Positions 15,548 through 23,130 of a stretch of DNA of 38,166 nucleotides are shown here, piece by piece (position 1 is the stretch's first letter; every line of letters begins with the position of its first letter). The translations under genes and the position numbers were made by a program. The notes under the pieces were generated by a model. That model saw only the letters and a program-made list of their open reading frames with translations. It was not told the DNA's origin and searched no databases. This DNA is from an uncultured Chlorobiaceae bacterium (GTDB taxonomy: Bacteria; Bacteroidota; Chlorobiia; Chlorobiales; Chlorobiaceae): positions 1-38,166 of the forward strand of contig CAJEXW010000023.1 in assembly GCA_903994525.1 (NCBI GenBank), given 5' to 3'.

Positions 15548-15704
15548 GAGGGAGAAATTCGGAGAGAGGCTAAACCCTTTGTTTACAAATGATGCCCTTT
15601 CACAGCTTACCGATAGAATGAAAAAGCCCTGAAGAGACGACAAGATGATAACAATGGAAGCTTTCGCATAAAACAGAACCGATGCAACTTGAAACAAAAC
15701 CATC
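15548..15704. other. leader of the second antitoxin copy
   Basis: Shares scattered words with the inverted-repeat leader at 8032-8090 (GATAGAA, AGCC.TGAA, CGACA). A weaker dyad is visible at about 15598-15640. Confidence 0.4.
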
Positions 15705-15926
15705 ATGAACACAGACGCGACATACAATCAAAATGTGCAGGATGACAGTGAAGAGGCTGAAAAGCATCTCGCCCTCTTAATCCATCAAGCAGGAGAAGAG
15801 GCAAGAATTCGCAGACAAAAAATGCTGGACGCACATTTCAAAAAACTTAACGACATGATTGCCGAGGCGGTTTTGTCTCAAAAAAAATCCCTCCAAGCAT
15901 TACAGATGCTCAAAAACCAAAATTGA
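15705..15926 (+). CDS. antitoxin-like protein of the zeta module (copy 2), extended
   Basis: 73 residues, same core as at 8090 (DDSEEAEKHLALLIHQAGEEARIRRQKMLDAHFKKLNDMIAEAVLSQKKSL). The usual TCA TGA end has changed to GCA TTA, so the frame reads on into the kinase region for seven more residues (QMLKNQN). The same change destroys the kinase ATG. The antitoxin core itself is intact. Confidence 0.65.
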   Translation: MNTDATYNQNVQDDSEEAEKHLALLIHQAGEEARIRRQKMLDAHFKKLNDMIAEAVLSQKKSLQALQMLKNQN

Positions 15927-16093
15927 TTGTGGTAGCAGGGCCAAATGGTTCAGGCAAAACAACCATTACCGAAAAACTGCTCCGCCACAAATGTATGGAG
16001 GAGTGTCAATACATCAATCCCGATCTGATTGCACAGCAAGAGTTTGGAGACTGGAACTCCCCTGCTGCTGTATCAATCCTGAAGGATTTCTAA
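15899..16093 (+). pseudogene. zeta-toxin-like kinase remnant (copy 2), start lost
   Basis: The frame matches copy 1 from the start site, but the ATG is ATT. Walker A (AGPNGSGKTT) and NPDLIAQQEFGDW are kept. After WNSPAAV it switches to an unrelated SILKDF and stops at about residue 64. It has neither a normal start nor the C-terminal half. Confidence 0.75.
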
Positions 16094-16118
16094 CAACAGT
16101 CACCAAGAAAATTACATT

Positions 16119-16307
16119 ATGTCAACAGTAATGAAAAAGGAAGATGCGCATAAACTCATTGACCTTCTGCCCCCGAAAGCTACATGGGATGACCTCATGC
16201 ACGAAATATACGTTCGTGAAACAATTGAACGCGGCTTGGCGGACAGCAATGCAGGCCGAATCAAGGACGTACAGGAAGTCCGCGCCAAGTATGGCCTACC
16301 AGAATGA
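16119..16307 (+). CDS. ParD-like antitoxin
   Basis: 62 residues (MSTVMKKEDAHKLIDLLPPKATWDDLMHEIYVRETIERGLADSNAGRIKDVQEVRAKYGLPE), the pattern of short antitoxins encoded ahead of ParE/RelE toxins: a DLMHEIYVRE..E.GL.D...GR core and a KYGLPE tail. It overlaps the toxin by 4 nt. The last codons, with the same overlap, recur in the collapsed copy at 25822. Confidence 0.75.
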   Translation: MSTVMKKEDAHKLIDLLPPKATWDDLMHEIYVRETIERGLADSNAGRIKDVQEVRAKYGLPE

Positions 16308-16588
16308 AAGTCTGCTGGACAGTTACGGCCGAGGGACATTTGGATGCCATCCACGATCATATTGCGCTGGATTCGCCGGTATATGCCAAACGTATGGTCG
16401 ATCACCTGACCCAAAAATCCCGACAGATCGCTGATTTCCCATTGTCAGGGCGTATGGTTCCTGAATATGAGAATGATCAGATTCGTGAAGTCATAGAAGG
16501 CCCTTACCGCATTATTTATCATATTAAATCAGAACAGATTGACGTTGTTGCTGTGATCCACGGCGCAATGAATCTTCTTCACTCATGA
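16304..16588 (+). CDS. ParE/RelE-family toxin
   Basis: 94 residues (MKVCWTVTAEGHLDAIHDHIALDSPVYAKRMVDHLTQKSRQI..., then SGRMVPEYENDQIREVIEGPYRIIYHIKSEQIDVVAVIHGAMNLL). This is a full ParE-like fold with the typical W..A...L..I..YI..DSP.YA start and YRIIY...IDVVAVIHGAR-type end. ParE toxins poison gyrase and RelE toxins cleave mRNA; which applies is not decided by sequence alone. It is coupled to the antitoxin upstream and appears complete. Confidence 0.85.
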   Translation: MKVCWTVTAEGHLDAIHDHIALDSPVYAKRMVDHLTQKSRQIADFPLSGRMVPEYENDQIREVIEGPYRIIYHIKSEQIDVVAVIHGAMNLLHS

Positions 16589-16659
16589 GCCTTCCGTATC
16601 CGACCGGTTACCGCACACGGACCTTGAATCTTGTTCATGGAAAGAAAAAACACTTCCCA

Positions 16660-17135
16660 ATGTCACCCCAAACCTCTAAACGCACAGCCAGACAGCAAAT
16701 TTGATCTGGAGCATCTGCAGCACTCTATGCGCATGGCGATAATGTCTGGCTAACACAAAAGTAGTTGGTCAATCATTTTTCCACCTCCAAATCAACCGTC
16801 AGTGAACATATCACTAATATCTTGCAAGAAAAAGAGTTAGATGAAAATTCAGTTGTTAGGAATTTCCGAACAACTGCCAATGACGGCAAAGAATATTTGA
16901 TAACGCACTATGCGTTGCCAATGATATTGGCTATTGGTTTTCGTGTGCGGAGTATGCGAGGGACACAGTTCAAACAATGGTCTAATCGTCACCTCAGTAA
17001 GTATATGGTAAAAGCGTGTTCGACATTTTTGGAAGTTCAAACACCACAGGATTCACCGCAGAAGCTCTCAGGCGAAAGTGGATCACTGATGTCTTGACTG
17101 CATTCATGAACCGACCAAAAGCAGAGTTGCTTTTG
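16660..17135 (+). pseudogene. mosaic fossil: hsdM / rhuM / methyltransferase / hsdM
   Basis: 16660-16719 matches the first 20 codons of hsdM (25947 on, AQPDSKF..EHLQ). 16720-17013 matches rhuM codons from about 8908 to 9210, with a nonsense TAG near 16763 and the palindrome at 16850-16876. 17015-17083 matches the methyltransferase motif I region. 17088-17135 returns to hsdM (DCILEPTKGRV region). Joints have little or no added sequence. Nothing here can be functional. Confidence 0.75.
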
Positions 17136-17338
17136 GTAATCTACTGATATTATATGCTGCTCAACATCGTAGAGACTCCTATTACTCCGAAAAAGCAGGA
17201 ACCAGCCACCGCGCAAACGCCGCTCATTTGGCTTGTGGTGGTAATATCAGGGTTGTACCGTTGCCTTTTGTAACCTTTATTGCTATCTTTTAAGCGTAAT
17301 CGAAAAAAAGAGACAATGAAACACAGGTCACTCCACTA
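17136..17338. other. gap, no gene seen
   Basis: About 200 bp with no clear frame. It should hold the promoter of the following pair. Confidence 0.4.
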
Positions 17339-17608
17339 ATGGCAAGAAAAAAAGCACACATCTCAACCGTAACGCTGTCTTCAGCCAAGAATCTTTCTCC
17401 CAGACAGCGATTTTTTCTTTCCGGTGCAGCGAGCGTCTTTCAACTTGCAGGGTTCCCTTTTCGCCTTTTGTCATCCGGTAATCCGTCCACGGATAAACGA
17501 GCATTGCAATCAGACTGGAGTGCTATAGGGAAAGACTTGAGGAAAGCGTATAACACAGAGAAAAGAAAGGTTGACAACAAAATCGCCATAAAAAATGTCC
17601 CAAGATGA
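17339..17608 (+). CDS. small basic hypothetical protein
   Basis: 89 residues, strongly basic (MARKKAHISTVTLSSAKNLSPRQRFFLSGAASVFQLAGFPF..., K/R-rich end). No family is recognised. The middle reads like a phage or island small protein (DKRALQSDWSAIGKDLRKAYNTEK). It overlaps the DUF2335 gene by 14 nt, so the two are likely co-translated. Confidence 0.6.
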   Translation: MARKKAHISTVTLSSAKNLSPRQRFFLSGAASVFQLAGFPFRLLSSGNPSTDKRALQSDWSAIGKDLRKAYNTEKRKVDNKIAIKNVPR

Positions 17609-18050
17609 CTCCCAAATCACACAAAAAGAGATCTCGGGAATAGAAGGGTCTCATCTTCTTCAAAATGATTCGGGGGACACTGTACATGTTATGCAGTCAG
17701 TCGAATTCAGCGGCCCACTACCACATCCTGTAATATTAAAAGGATATAACGATATCCATCCAGATTTTGCCAAAGAGGTGCTTGAGTTTGGTAAACGGGA
17801 ACAGTCATTTCGACATCAGAAAGAGACAAGGGAATCCATAGAATTACTCTCTCAAGCAAAACTTGGCCAACATTACGCCCTCACGATATGCCTGACGGCC
17901 CTTGTCTGCACTGTAATCCTTGGAGTAACAGGCCACGAAGCATCTGCAGCGATAATTGGCGGGCTTGATTTGGTCGCCTTGGCCTTGGTCTTCATTATAG
18001 GACGATCAAATACCACCAAAATAACAGAACCGACAGATGAAAAACAGTAA
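17595..18050 (+). CDS. DUF2335-family membrane protein
   Basis: 151 residues. The signature FSGPLPHPVILKGYNDIHPDFAKEVLEFGKREQSFRHQKE (about 36-76) matches DUF2335, followed by two membrane helices (ALTICLTALVCTVILGVTG and AAIIGGLDLVALALVFIIG). Such proteins occur in phage-like and accessory DNA and their function is unknown. The preceding overlapping basic protein may be its partner. Confidence 0.75.
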   Translation: MSQDDSQITQKEISGIEGSHLLQNDSGDTVHVMQSVEFSGPLPHPVILKGYNDIHPDFAKEVLEFGKREQSFRHQKETRESIELLSQAKLGQHYALTICLTALVCTVILGVTGHEASAAIIGGLDLVALALVFIIGRSNTTKITEPTDEKQ

Positions 18051-18158
18051 ACGTTTCAAAAGTTACACGTTTACTCTCTGCAAATCCGTTCCGCACACTG
18101 TTTTTCCGTCAGATGTTTTTTAAATCCTGTCAATCGCCGAGTATTCCGGGGAAAGAAT

Positions 18159-18204
18159 AACAAAGCCAAATTCTGGCGAATTTCTCACATAGAATTGACA
18201 AGAA
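18159..18204 (+). pseudogene. DUF4160 scrap
   Basis: This reads NKAKFWRISHIELTR, aligning with GEAKFWLTPHIELAK of the intact gene at 4045-4284 (DNA words AAATTCTGG and TCACATAGAATTG are shared). It ends just before the third antitoxin copy. Confidence 0.65.
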
Positions 18205-18209
18205 CCATA

Positions 18210-18407
18210 ATGGACACAGACGCGACATACAATCAAAATGTGCAGGATGACAGTGAAGAGGATGAAAAGCATCTCGCCCTCTTAATCCATCAAGCAGGAG
18301 AAGAGGCAAGAGTTCGCACAAAAAAAATTCTGGACGCACATTTCAAAAAACTTAACGAGATGATTGCCGAGGCGGTTTTATCTCAAAAAGGAACCTTCCC
18401 AGCATGA
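18210..18407 (+). CDS. antitoxin-like protein of the zeta module (copy 3)
   Basis: 65 residues (MDTDATYNQNVQDDSEEDEKHLALLIHQAGEEARVRTKKILDAHFKKLNEMIAEAVLSQKGTFPA). The core is preserved as in the copies at 8090 and 15705, and the 4-nt overlap with the kinase start is kept. The kinase downstream is reduced to 23 codons, so the antitoxin no longer has a local partner. Confidence 0.65.
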   Translation: MDTDATYNQNVQDDSEEDEKHLALLIHQAGEEARVRTKKILDAHFKKLNEMIAEAVLSQKGTFPA

Positions 18408-18475
18408 AAGATCCTCAAAAACCGAAATTGAGTGTGGTAGCAGATATGAATGGTTCAGGCAAAACAACCATTTGA
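18404..18475 (+). pseudogene. zeta-toxin-like kinase remnant (copy 3)
   Basis: ATG to TGA gives MKDPQKPKLSVVADMNGSGKTTI. The Walker A Gly-Pro is changed (ADMNGSGKTT) and the frame stops immediately after it. Confidence 0.75.
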
Positions 18476-18545
18476 AACACAGCTTTAAACCATCATAGCC
18501 TCACCTGAAACACCCAAGAGCAGGAGAACCTGAAAAAATGGCTTC

Positions 18546-18689
18546 GCTCCATTCATCGGCTATGGCAAAGACAAGTTCGTTCAGAGTGATATTGAAGCTA
18601 TCTGCCAAACTGATCCGCAAGTCTATTTCGCAGCAAGTGTGTTGTGGCAGATAGTGGCAAGCTGGGTCAACGACCTAAAGGAATATTGA
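18546..18689 (+). pseudogene. C-terminal remnant of the gene upstream of methyltransferase copy B
   Basis: A 47-codon frame (APFIGYGKDKFVQSDIEAICQTDPQVYFAASVLWQIVASWVNDLKEY) ends with TGA overlapping the methyltransferase ATG. It has no start of its own. The overlap says it was cotranslated with the methylase, so it may be the tail of the partner nuclease. Confidence 0.55.
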
Positions 18690-19736
18690 TGATACAGAGT
18701 ACACCGCTTTACCATACAGCGAAAGGAGAAGCTTATGTCGGTAATTCTCTTGAACTTCTCGCAGAGTTGCCAGACAATTGCATTGATCTGGTTATGACAT
18801 CGCCCCCCTTTGCACTTCGGCGCCAAAAGAGTTACGGCAATGTTGAGGAGACAGAATACGTCCAGTGGATTAAGCCATTCGGCCAGGAAGTTTTCCGCGT
18901 TCTCAAGGAGAGCGGAAGTTTTGTTCTTGATTTGGGCGGAGCATATCGTTCCGGTGTTCCATCACGTTCCCTGTACAACTTCCGGGTGCTCCTGGCCTTC
19001 TGCGATGAGATCGGGTTTCAACTGGCGGAGGACTTCTATTGGTTCAATCCGGCAAAGTTGCCATCACCCATTGAGTGGGTCAACAAACGAAAGCTTCGTG
19101 CAAAAGATTCTGTCAACACGGTGTGGTGGTTTAGTAAAACAGACTTTCCGGAAGCCGATGTCAGGAAGGTGCTGACTCCCTCTTCTGATCGTATGAAAAA
19201 ATTGATTGAAGACCCGGAGAGTTTCTACACACCAAAATAACGCCCATCAGGCCATGACATCAGTGACGCATTTGGCAAGGATAACGGTGGAGCAATTTCT
19301 TCCAACCTTCTCTCGATACCGAATCCCGAGAGCAATTCGAGCTATCTGCGGATATGCAAGGAACTCGGCATTGAACGCCATCCAGCAAGATTCCCGTCAG
19401 ACCGCGTTTTTTATCAAGATGCTGACCGACGAGGACGATGTTGTGCTCGACATTTTTGGAGGTTCAAACACCACCGGATTCACCGCAGAAGCTCTCAGGC
19501 GCAAGTGGATAACCTTTGAGATCAATCATGATTATCTCTCTACATCCACCTTCAGGTTCCTTGATGGACAAAGCTCTGCAACCATGCAGCGCGTTTTGGA
19601 TGAATTGAGCAAGAGTGATGCAAATTACTTTATTAATAAGACTGCTTGCGCACTCAATCCGATTAGCAAAGCAAAATCAAAAGCTGAATCAAAGGCTCAA
19701 GGAGAATTATTTGTTTTTGGGGCTACAGCTCTATAG
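18689..19736 (+). pseudogene. beta-class DNA methyltransferase, dead copy B (best preserved)
   Basis: The first 184 codons are open: SLELLAELPDNCIDLVMTSPPFALRRQKSYGNVEETEYVQWIKPFGQEVFRVLKESGSFVLDLGGAY..., including motif IV TSPPF. A TAA at 19238 replaces the second Lys of TPKKRPSGHD, as seen from copies F and G. The C-terminal part with motif I (DIFGGSNTTGF) is open in another frame after a change following HPARFP. The separated halves carry both key motifs, so this was once a complete enzyme of about 345 residues. Confidence 0.85.
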
Positions 19737-19778
19737 TGCCTGACAGGAGACCACCGCTTTTTGAAAAGCTGACGAAAG

Positions 19779-19849
19779 TTCGAGTTTCCAGAATACGATA
19801 TCCCTGATACTGGCAAAGGAGAGCTACGGGAGCATTCTGAGGAAACGGC
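19779..19849 (+). pseudogene. 3'-end remnant of hsdR (after methyltransferase copy B)
   Basis: Same tail as 11105-11187 (GAGTTTCCAGAATACGATAT to GGGAGCATTCTGAGG). Homology then continues into the post-hsdR palindrome at 19850. Confidence 0.7.
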
Positions 19850-19874
19850 AACTCTCCGGGATTTCCGGATAGTT
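19850..19874. repeat. 25-bp palindrome after hsdR tail B
   Basis: Arms AACTCTCCGG and CCGGATAGTT around GATTT, one mismatch. Compared with 14614-14638, two base pairs differ in both arms at once (A-T to G-C and T-A to C-G). It reads ATLRDFRIVQ. Confidence 0.85.
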
Positions 19875-20160
19875 CAGTGTACTGGCTTTGACATGGTCTG
19901 ACAGTTTCAAACGAACTGAAAGTTGCGTATTATACCCACAAGAAAGATAGACATAAGTGCGGGATAATACTGTTCCAATAAAAAATACTGGCCAAGGACG
20001 ATGAGGGGTAAAATATTGATTAAATTTCGTCAGTTGATCTCGGGATATAACTGATGATAAAAGTGAGTATGACTTATTAGATGTCGAAATTTTCGACTTC
20101 AACAAAAGGGGCGAAGTAAAACAACAGTGCCTATCTCTTTTTTTGGAAAACCGTCCAGCG
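19875..20160. other. gap with a small headless reading frame
   Basis: A 41-codon frame without a start (SRDITDDKSEYDLLDVEIFDFNKRGEVKQQCLSLFLENRPA, 20038-20163) looks like the tail of a lost gene. It includes a small dyad, GTCGAAA/TTTCGAC, at about 20082-20096. The recurrent word TTGCGTATTAT is at 19923. Confidence 0.4.
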
Positions 20161-20166
20161 TAAATC

Positions 20167-20223
20167 CCGGAACTGATTGCAGCAGAAGGCCCGAATGGTT
20201 CAGGAAAAACAAGCATAATAATA
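20167..20223 (+). pseudogene. fourth Walker-A scrap of the zeta-like kinase
   Basis: This reads PELIAAEGPNGSGKTSIII, equivalent to PRLIVVAGPNGSGKTTITE, and is in frame with the ATG of the next methylase with no stop between. Confidence 0.7.
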
Positions 20224-21150
20224 ATGAAAAGCATTCCTCATCCAATTCAATATCAAGGAAGCAAGCGTAACTTAGCCCACGTGATTTTGCGCTATATACC
20301 AAAAAATGTCGATTGCCTGATTGAGCCATTTGCAGGCTCTGCCGCAATCACTATTGCTGCTGCCACTCGTCAGTTGGCAAACGGCTATCTCATCAATGAT
20401 CTGAACAGGCCATTAGCCGAGTTATTGCGTTTAATTGTTGAATTTCCAGTCGATACTGCATCATTCTACGAGAAGGTATGGAATGAGCAGCATGGCGACT
20501 CCGTGGAACACTACAACAGGATTCGTGCAGAGTTCAACCGTACACAAGACCCGCGTCTTTTCCTCTATTTATTGGCAAGATGCGTCAAAGGTTCCGTTCG
20601 ATACAATGCTGACGGGATGTTCAATCAAAGCCCGGACAAACGACGTCATGGAACCCAACCTCAAACCATGCGTACAAATATTTATGGTGTCTCTGCCTTG
20701 CTTAAAAATAAGACTGGATTCTCCTCTCTGGATTTCAGGGAAATATTGGCAAAAGCTGAAAAGAACGATCTTGTGTATATGGATCCTCCTTACCAAGGCG
20801 TTTGCAGGGATCGTGATTCCCGTTATCTTTCCGGCATTGATCATGAAGAATTTATCACTGCTCTTATTGAGCTGAACAGACGCGAAATCTCCTATATCGT
20901 CAGCTATGACGGGCGCAGAGGGGACAAAACATTTGGAGTGTTACTACCTGAATTCCTCGAACTTACTCGCATTGAACTTGAAGCAGGACGTTCGAGCCAG
21001 GCGACGTTACTTGGACGTGATGAAGTTACCTTTGAATCCTTATACCTTTCGCCCTCATTGACAGCGAAGCTCAATCACCAGCCATCCGATTACCATCAAC
21101 TGAAGATGCAGCAATACGCTCTGCCTGAACCTCATCTCGAATATGCCTGA
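20224..21150 (+). CDS. D12-class adenine DNA methyltransferase (Type II R-M)
   Basis: 308 residues. The N-terminal QYQGSKRNLAHVILRYIP and LIEPFAGSAAITIA (AdoMet site, motif I), LINDLNRPLAELLRLI, and LVYMDPPYQG (motif IV DPPY, about residue 187) identify a Dam/D12-class N6-adenine methylase. It overlaps the HNH nuclease gene by 8 nt, forming a methylase-first Type II restriction-modification operon. Recognition sequence unknown. A kinase Walker-A scrap is fused in frame just upstream, but homology to methylases begins at this ATG. Confidence 0.9.
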   Translation: MKSIPHPIQYQGSKRNLAHVILRYIPKNVDCLIEPFAGSAAITIAAATRQLANGYLINDLNRPLAELLRLIVEFPVDTASFYEKVWNEQHGDSVEHYNRIRAEFNRTQDPRLFLYLLARCVKGSVRYNADGMFNQSPDKRRHGTQPQTMRTNIYGVSALLKNKTGFSSLDFREILAKAEKNDLVYMDPPYQGVCRDRDSRYLSGIDHEEFITALIELNRREISYIVSYDGRRGDKTFGVLLPEFLELTRIELEAGRSSQATLLGRDEVTFESLYLSPSLTAKLNHQPSDYHQLKMQQYALPEPHLEYA

Positions 21151-21868
21151 ACTCCCAAAAGCTTTTATTGATCGCTGCCACTCAGTGACTCCTAAACGCC
21201 CCAAAACGGTCATTGACCATATTCTGGAACATGGCTTTATCACAACGGAGGATTTAAAGGAAATCTATGGGTATAACCATCCACCAAGAGCCGTGCGAGA
21301 TGTGCGTGAACACGGTATTTCCCTGACAACGTTCAGCGTTACTGGTTCCGATGGTCGCAAAATAGCTGCCTATCGTTTCGGCGATGTAGAAGCAAAAAGA
21401 TTTACAAAAATATCAGGCAGAACAGGTCTGTCAAAGAAAATCAAGGATGCCCTGACTGAAAAATATGGCTGTAAATGTTTCATTTATCTTGAAGAGATCG
21501 ATAAAAGCGAATTGCAAATTGATCATCGCGTTCCTTATGAAGTCGGTGGAGAAGGCACGGAACATAACCCTGATGATTTCATGCTGCTTTCCGGCTCAGC
21601 AAACCGTGCAAAATCGTGGTCGTGTGGACATTGTGAGAATTGGAACAACAGCAAGGAGAAAACAATCTGCCTGTCCTGTTATTGGGCATACCCGGAAAAC
21701 TACACTCATATTGCCATGCGCCAGCTCAGACGACTGGATCTTGTTTGGCAAGGTGATGAAATAGCCATTTACGAACAACTGAAGGCAGAGGCACACTCCC
21801 TCGAAAAAGAGATACCGGCATTCGTAAAGGAAATTCTTGAGAAAGAGATTGGCCGGAAACATACCTGA
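21143..21868 (+). CDS. HNH restriction endonuclease (Type II)
   Basis: 241 residues. An N-terminal helical domain (PKTVIDHILEHGFITTEDLKEIYGY.HPPRAVRDVREHGI, winged-helix-like, about 20-58) is followed by the HNH nuclease core LQIDHRVPYEVGGEG..HNPDDFMLLSGSANRAKS (about 124-160). A Cys4 zinc site (CGHC, then CLSC) lies inside it. It is the cleaving partner of the D12 methylase it overlaps. It appears complete. Confidence 0.85.
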   Translation: MPELPKAFIDRCHSVTPKRPKTVIDHILEHGFITTEDLKEIYGYNHPPRAVRDVREHGISLTTFSVTGSDGRKIAAYRFGDVEAKRFTKISGRTGLSKKIKDALTEKYGCKCFIYLEEIDKSELQIDHRVPYEVGGEGTEHNPDDFMLLSGSANRAKSWSCGHCENWNNSKEKTICLSCYWAYPENYTHIAMRQLRRLDLVWQGDEIAIYEQLKAEAHSLEKEIPAFVKEILEKEIGRKHT

Positions 21869-21892
21869 GCGGGTTGTGGCAAGAGACATGAA

Positions 21893-22131
21893 GCTCCATT
21901 CATCGGCAAAGGTGGTTTGGCAAAACAAACTTTCCGAAAGCCGATGTCAGGAAGGTACTGACTCCCTCTTCTGATCGTATGAAAAAATTGATTGATGACC
22001 CGGAGAGTTTCTATACACCTAAAAAACGCCCATCAGGCCATGACATCAGTGACGCGTTTGGCAAGGATAACGGTGGAGCAATTCCTTCAAACCTTCTCTC
22101 GATACCGAATACCGAGAGCAACTCGAGCTTG
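21893..22131 (+). pseudogene. beta-class methyltransferase fragment (copy F)
   Basis: It starts with the word GCTCCATTCATCGGC from the upstream partner-gene tail (18546), then jumps to methyltransferase sequence at GTGGTTTGG and runs through VRKVLTPSSDRMKKLIDDPESFYTPKKRPSGHDISDAFGKDNGGAIPSNLLSIPNTESNSS. The Lys-Lys codons are intact here, unlike copies A and B. It has neither motif IV nor motif I. Confidence 0.8.
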
Positions 22132-22178
22132 AGACTGTCGGTAATGATGATTACTGCTTGTATTTGAGCTAATTCCAT

Positions 22179-23129
22179 TCACGTTTTCTCGTCAGACCAT
22201 CTCATCTCAGGTTCATGCACTGCCGGATAACTGTCCATCCATGAGAGATCTTTTCCGATAACCAGCTCTTCCATTGTGGCATGGTGTGTATTGTTCATCG
22301 AAATCAGCCGCATCTGAAATCCATAGGTACGGGCCTTGTGTCTGACTTCTTCAGCATTGTCATAAGTCATCAAAAAATTTCCGCGTATCAAACTACAGGT
22401 TTTGAACAAGAGGTCGTGATCAAGCTCAAAATGGCGATAGAGACGTTTTCCCGCTTTTTTCCCTCCAGCGGTATATGGCGGGTCAATAAAAAAAATCGCA
22501 TCAGGATAGTCAGCATACTCCTTTATGGTGTTTAAGCCGTCCTCCTGCAGAAATGTTATGTTGCCCGCAATATGCTCAAGGTTGGAAAATCGTTTTGCCA
22601 GAGTTGCAGGATACCATCGAGAATGAATTCCTTTTCCATTTTCACCGTTTTTTAGAAATCCTGCGCCATCGGCAAGAATCCCGCCATGGAAGGTTCGGTT
22701 TTTCAGAATGGTTTGAAAGGCTTTTTCCTTAATATCGCCATCCTTTTTTTGCAGTTCACACAGGAGGTTTTCCTTCGAAAGGTCAAACCCGAGGATTCTT
22801 TTTGCAAGCCAATCCCCCTGACCGTTCACAATCGTCTGCCATACCGCTGCAATCTCCTCATCCAGTTCAACCATAATAACATGCGCGACGGCATGTTCAA
22901 ACAGAGCAGTGAGGCTGATGGTACCTCCGCCAGCAAAAGGCTCAATCAGCAGTGAAGGCTTTTTTTGCAGAGATCGAATCCAGTTTCTGAAGGTGGGGAC
23001 AAACCAGGTTTTACCACCGGGATAGCGAAAAGGACTTCGATGAGGCACTGACGCTATGTTGACCGGTTTCGGGCAGGTAATGGATTCCTCCATTTCTGTG
23101 AACAGACATTGTTGTCGGGAAAGCGTCAT
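22179..23129 (-). CDS. D12-class adenine DNA methyltransferase (partner of NotI-like enzyme)
   Basis: 316 residues with PFRYPGGKTWFVPTFRNWI (about 32-50), LLIEPFAGGGTISLTALFE (AdoMet site), MVELDEEIAAVW and AIFFIDPPYTAGGKKAGKRLYRHF (motif IV, about 210-233): the Dam/D12 pattern. It begins one base after the stop of the nuclease gene (TAACATG), so they form one minus-strand operon. It should protect the sites cut by the neighbouring nuclease. Confidence 0.9.
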   Translation of the reverse strand: MTLSRQQCLFTEMEESITCPKPVNIASVPHRSPFRYPGGKTWFVPTFRNWIRSLQKKPSLLIEPFAGGGTISLTALFEHAVAHVIMVELDEEIAAVWQTIVNGQGDWLAKRILGFDLSKENLLCELQKKDGDIKEKAFQTILKNRTFHGGILADGAGFLKNGENGKGIHSRWYPATLAKRFSNLEHIAGNITFLQEDGLNTIKEYADYPDAIFFIDPPYTAGGKKAGKRLYRHFELDHDLLFKTCSLIRGNFLMTYDNAEEVRHKARTYGFQMRLISMNNTHHATMEELVIGKDLSWMDSYPAVHEPEMRWSDEKT

Positions 23130-23130
23130 G

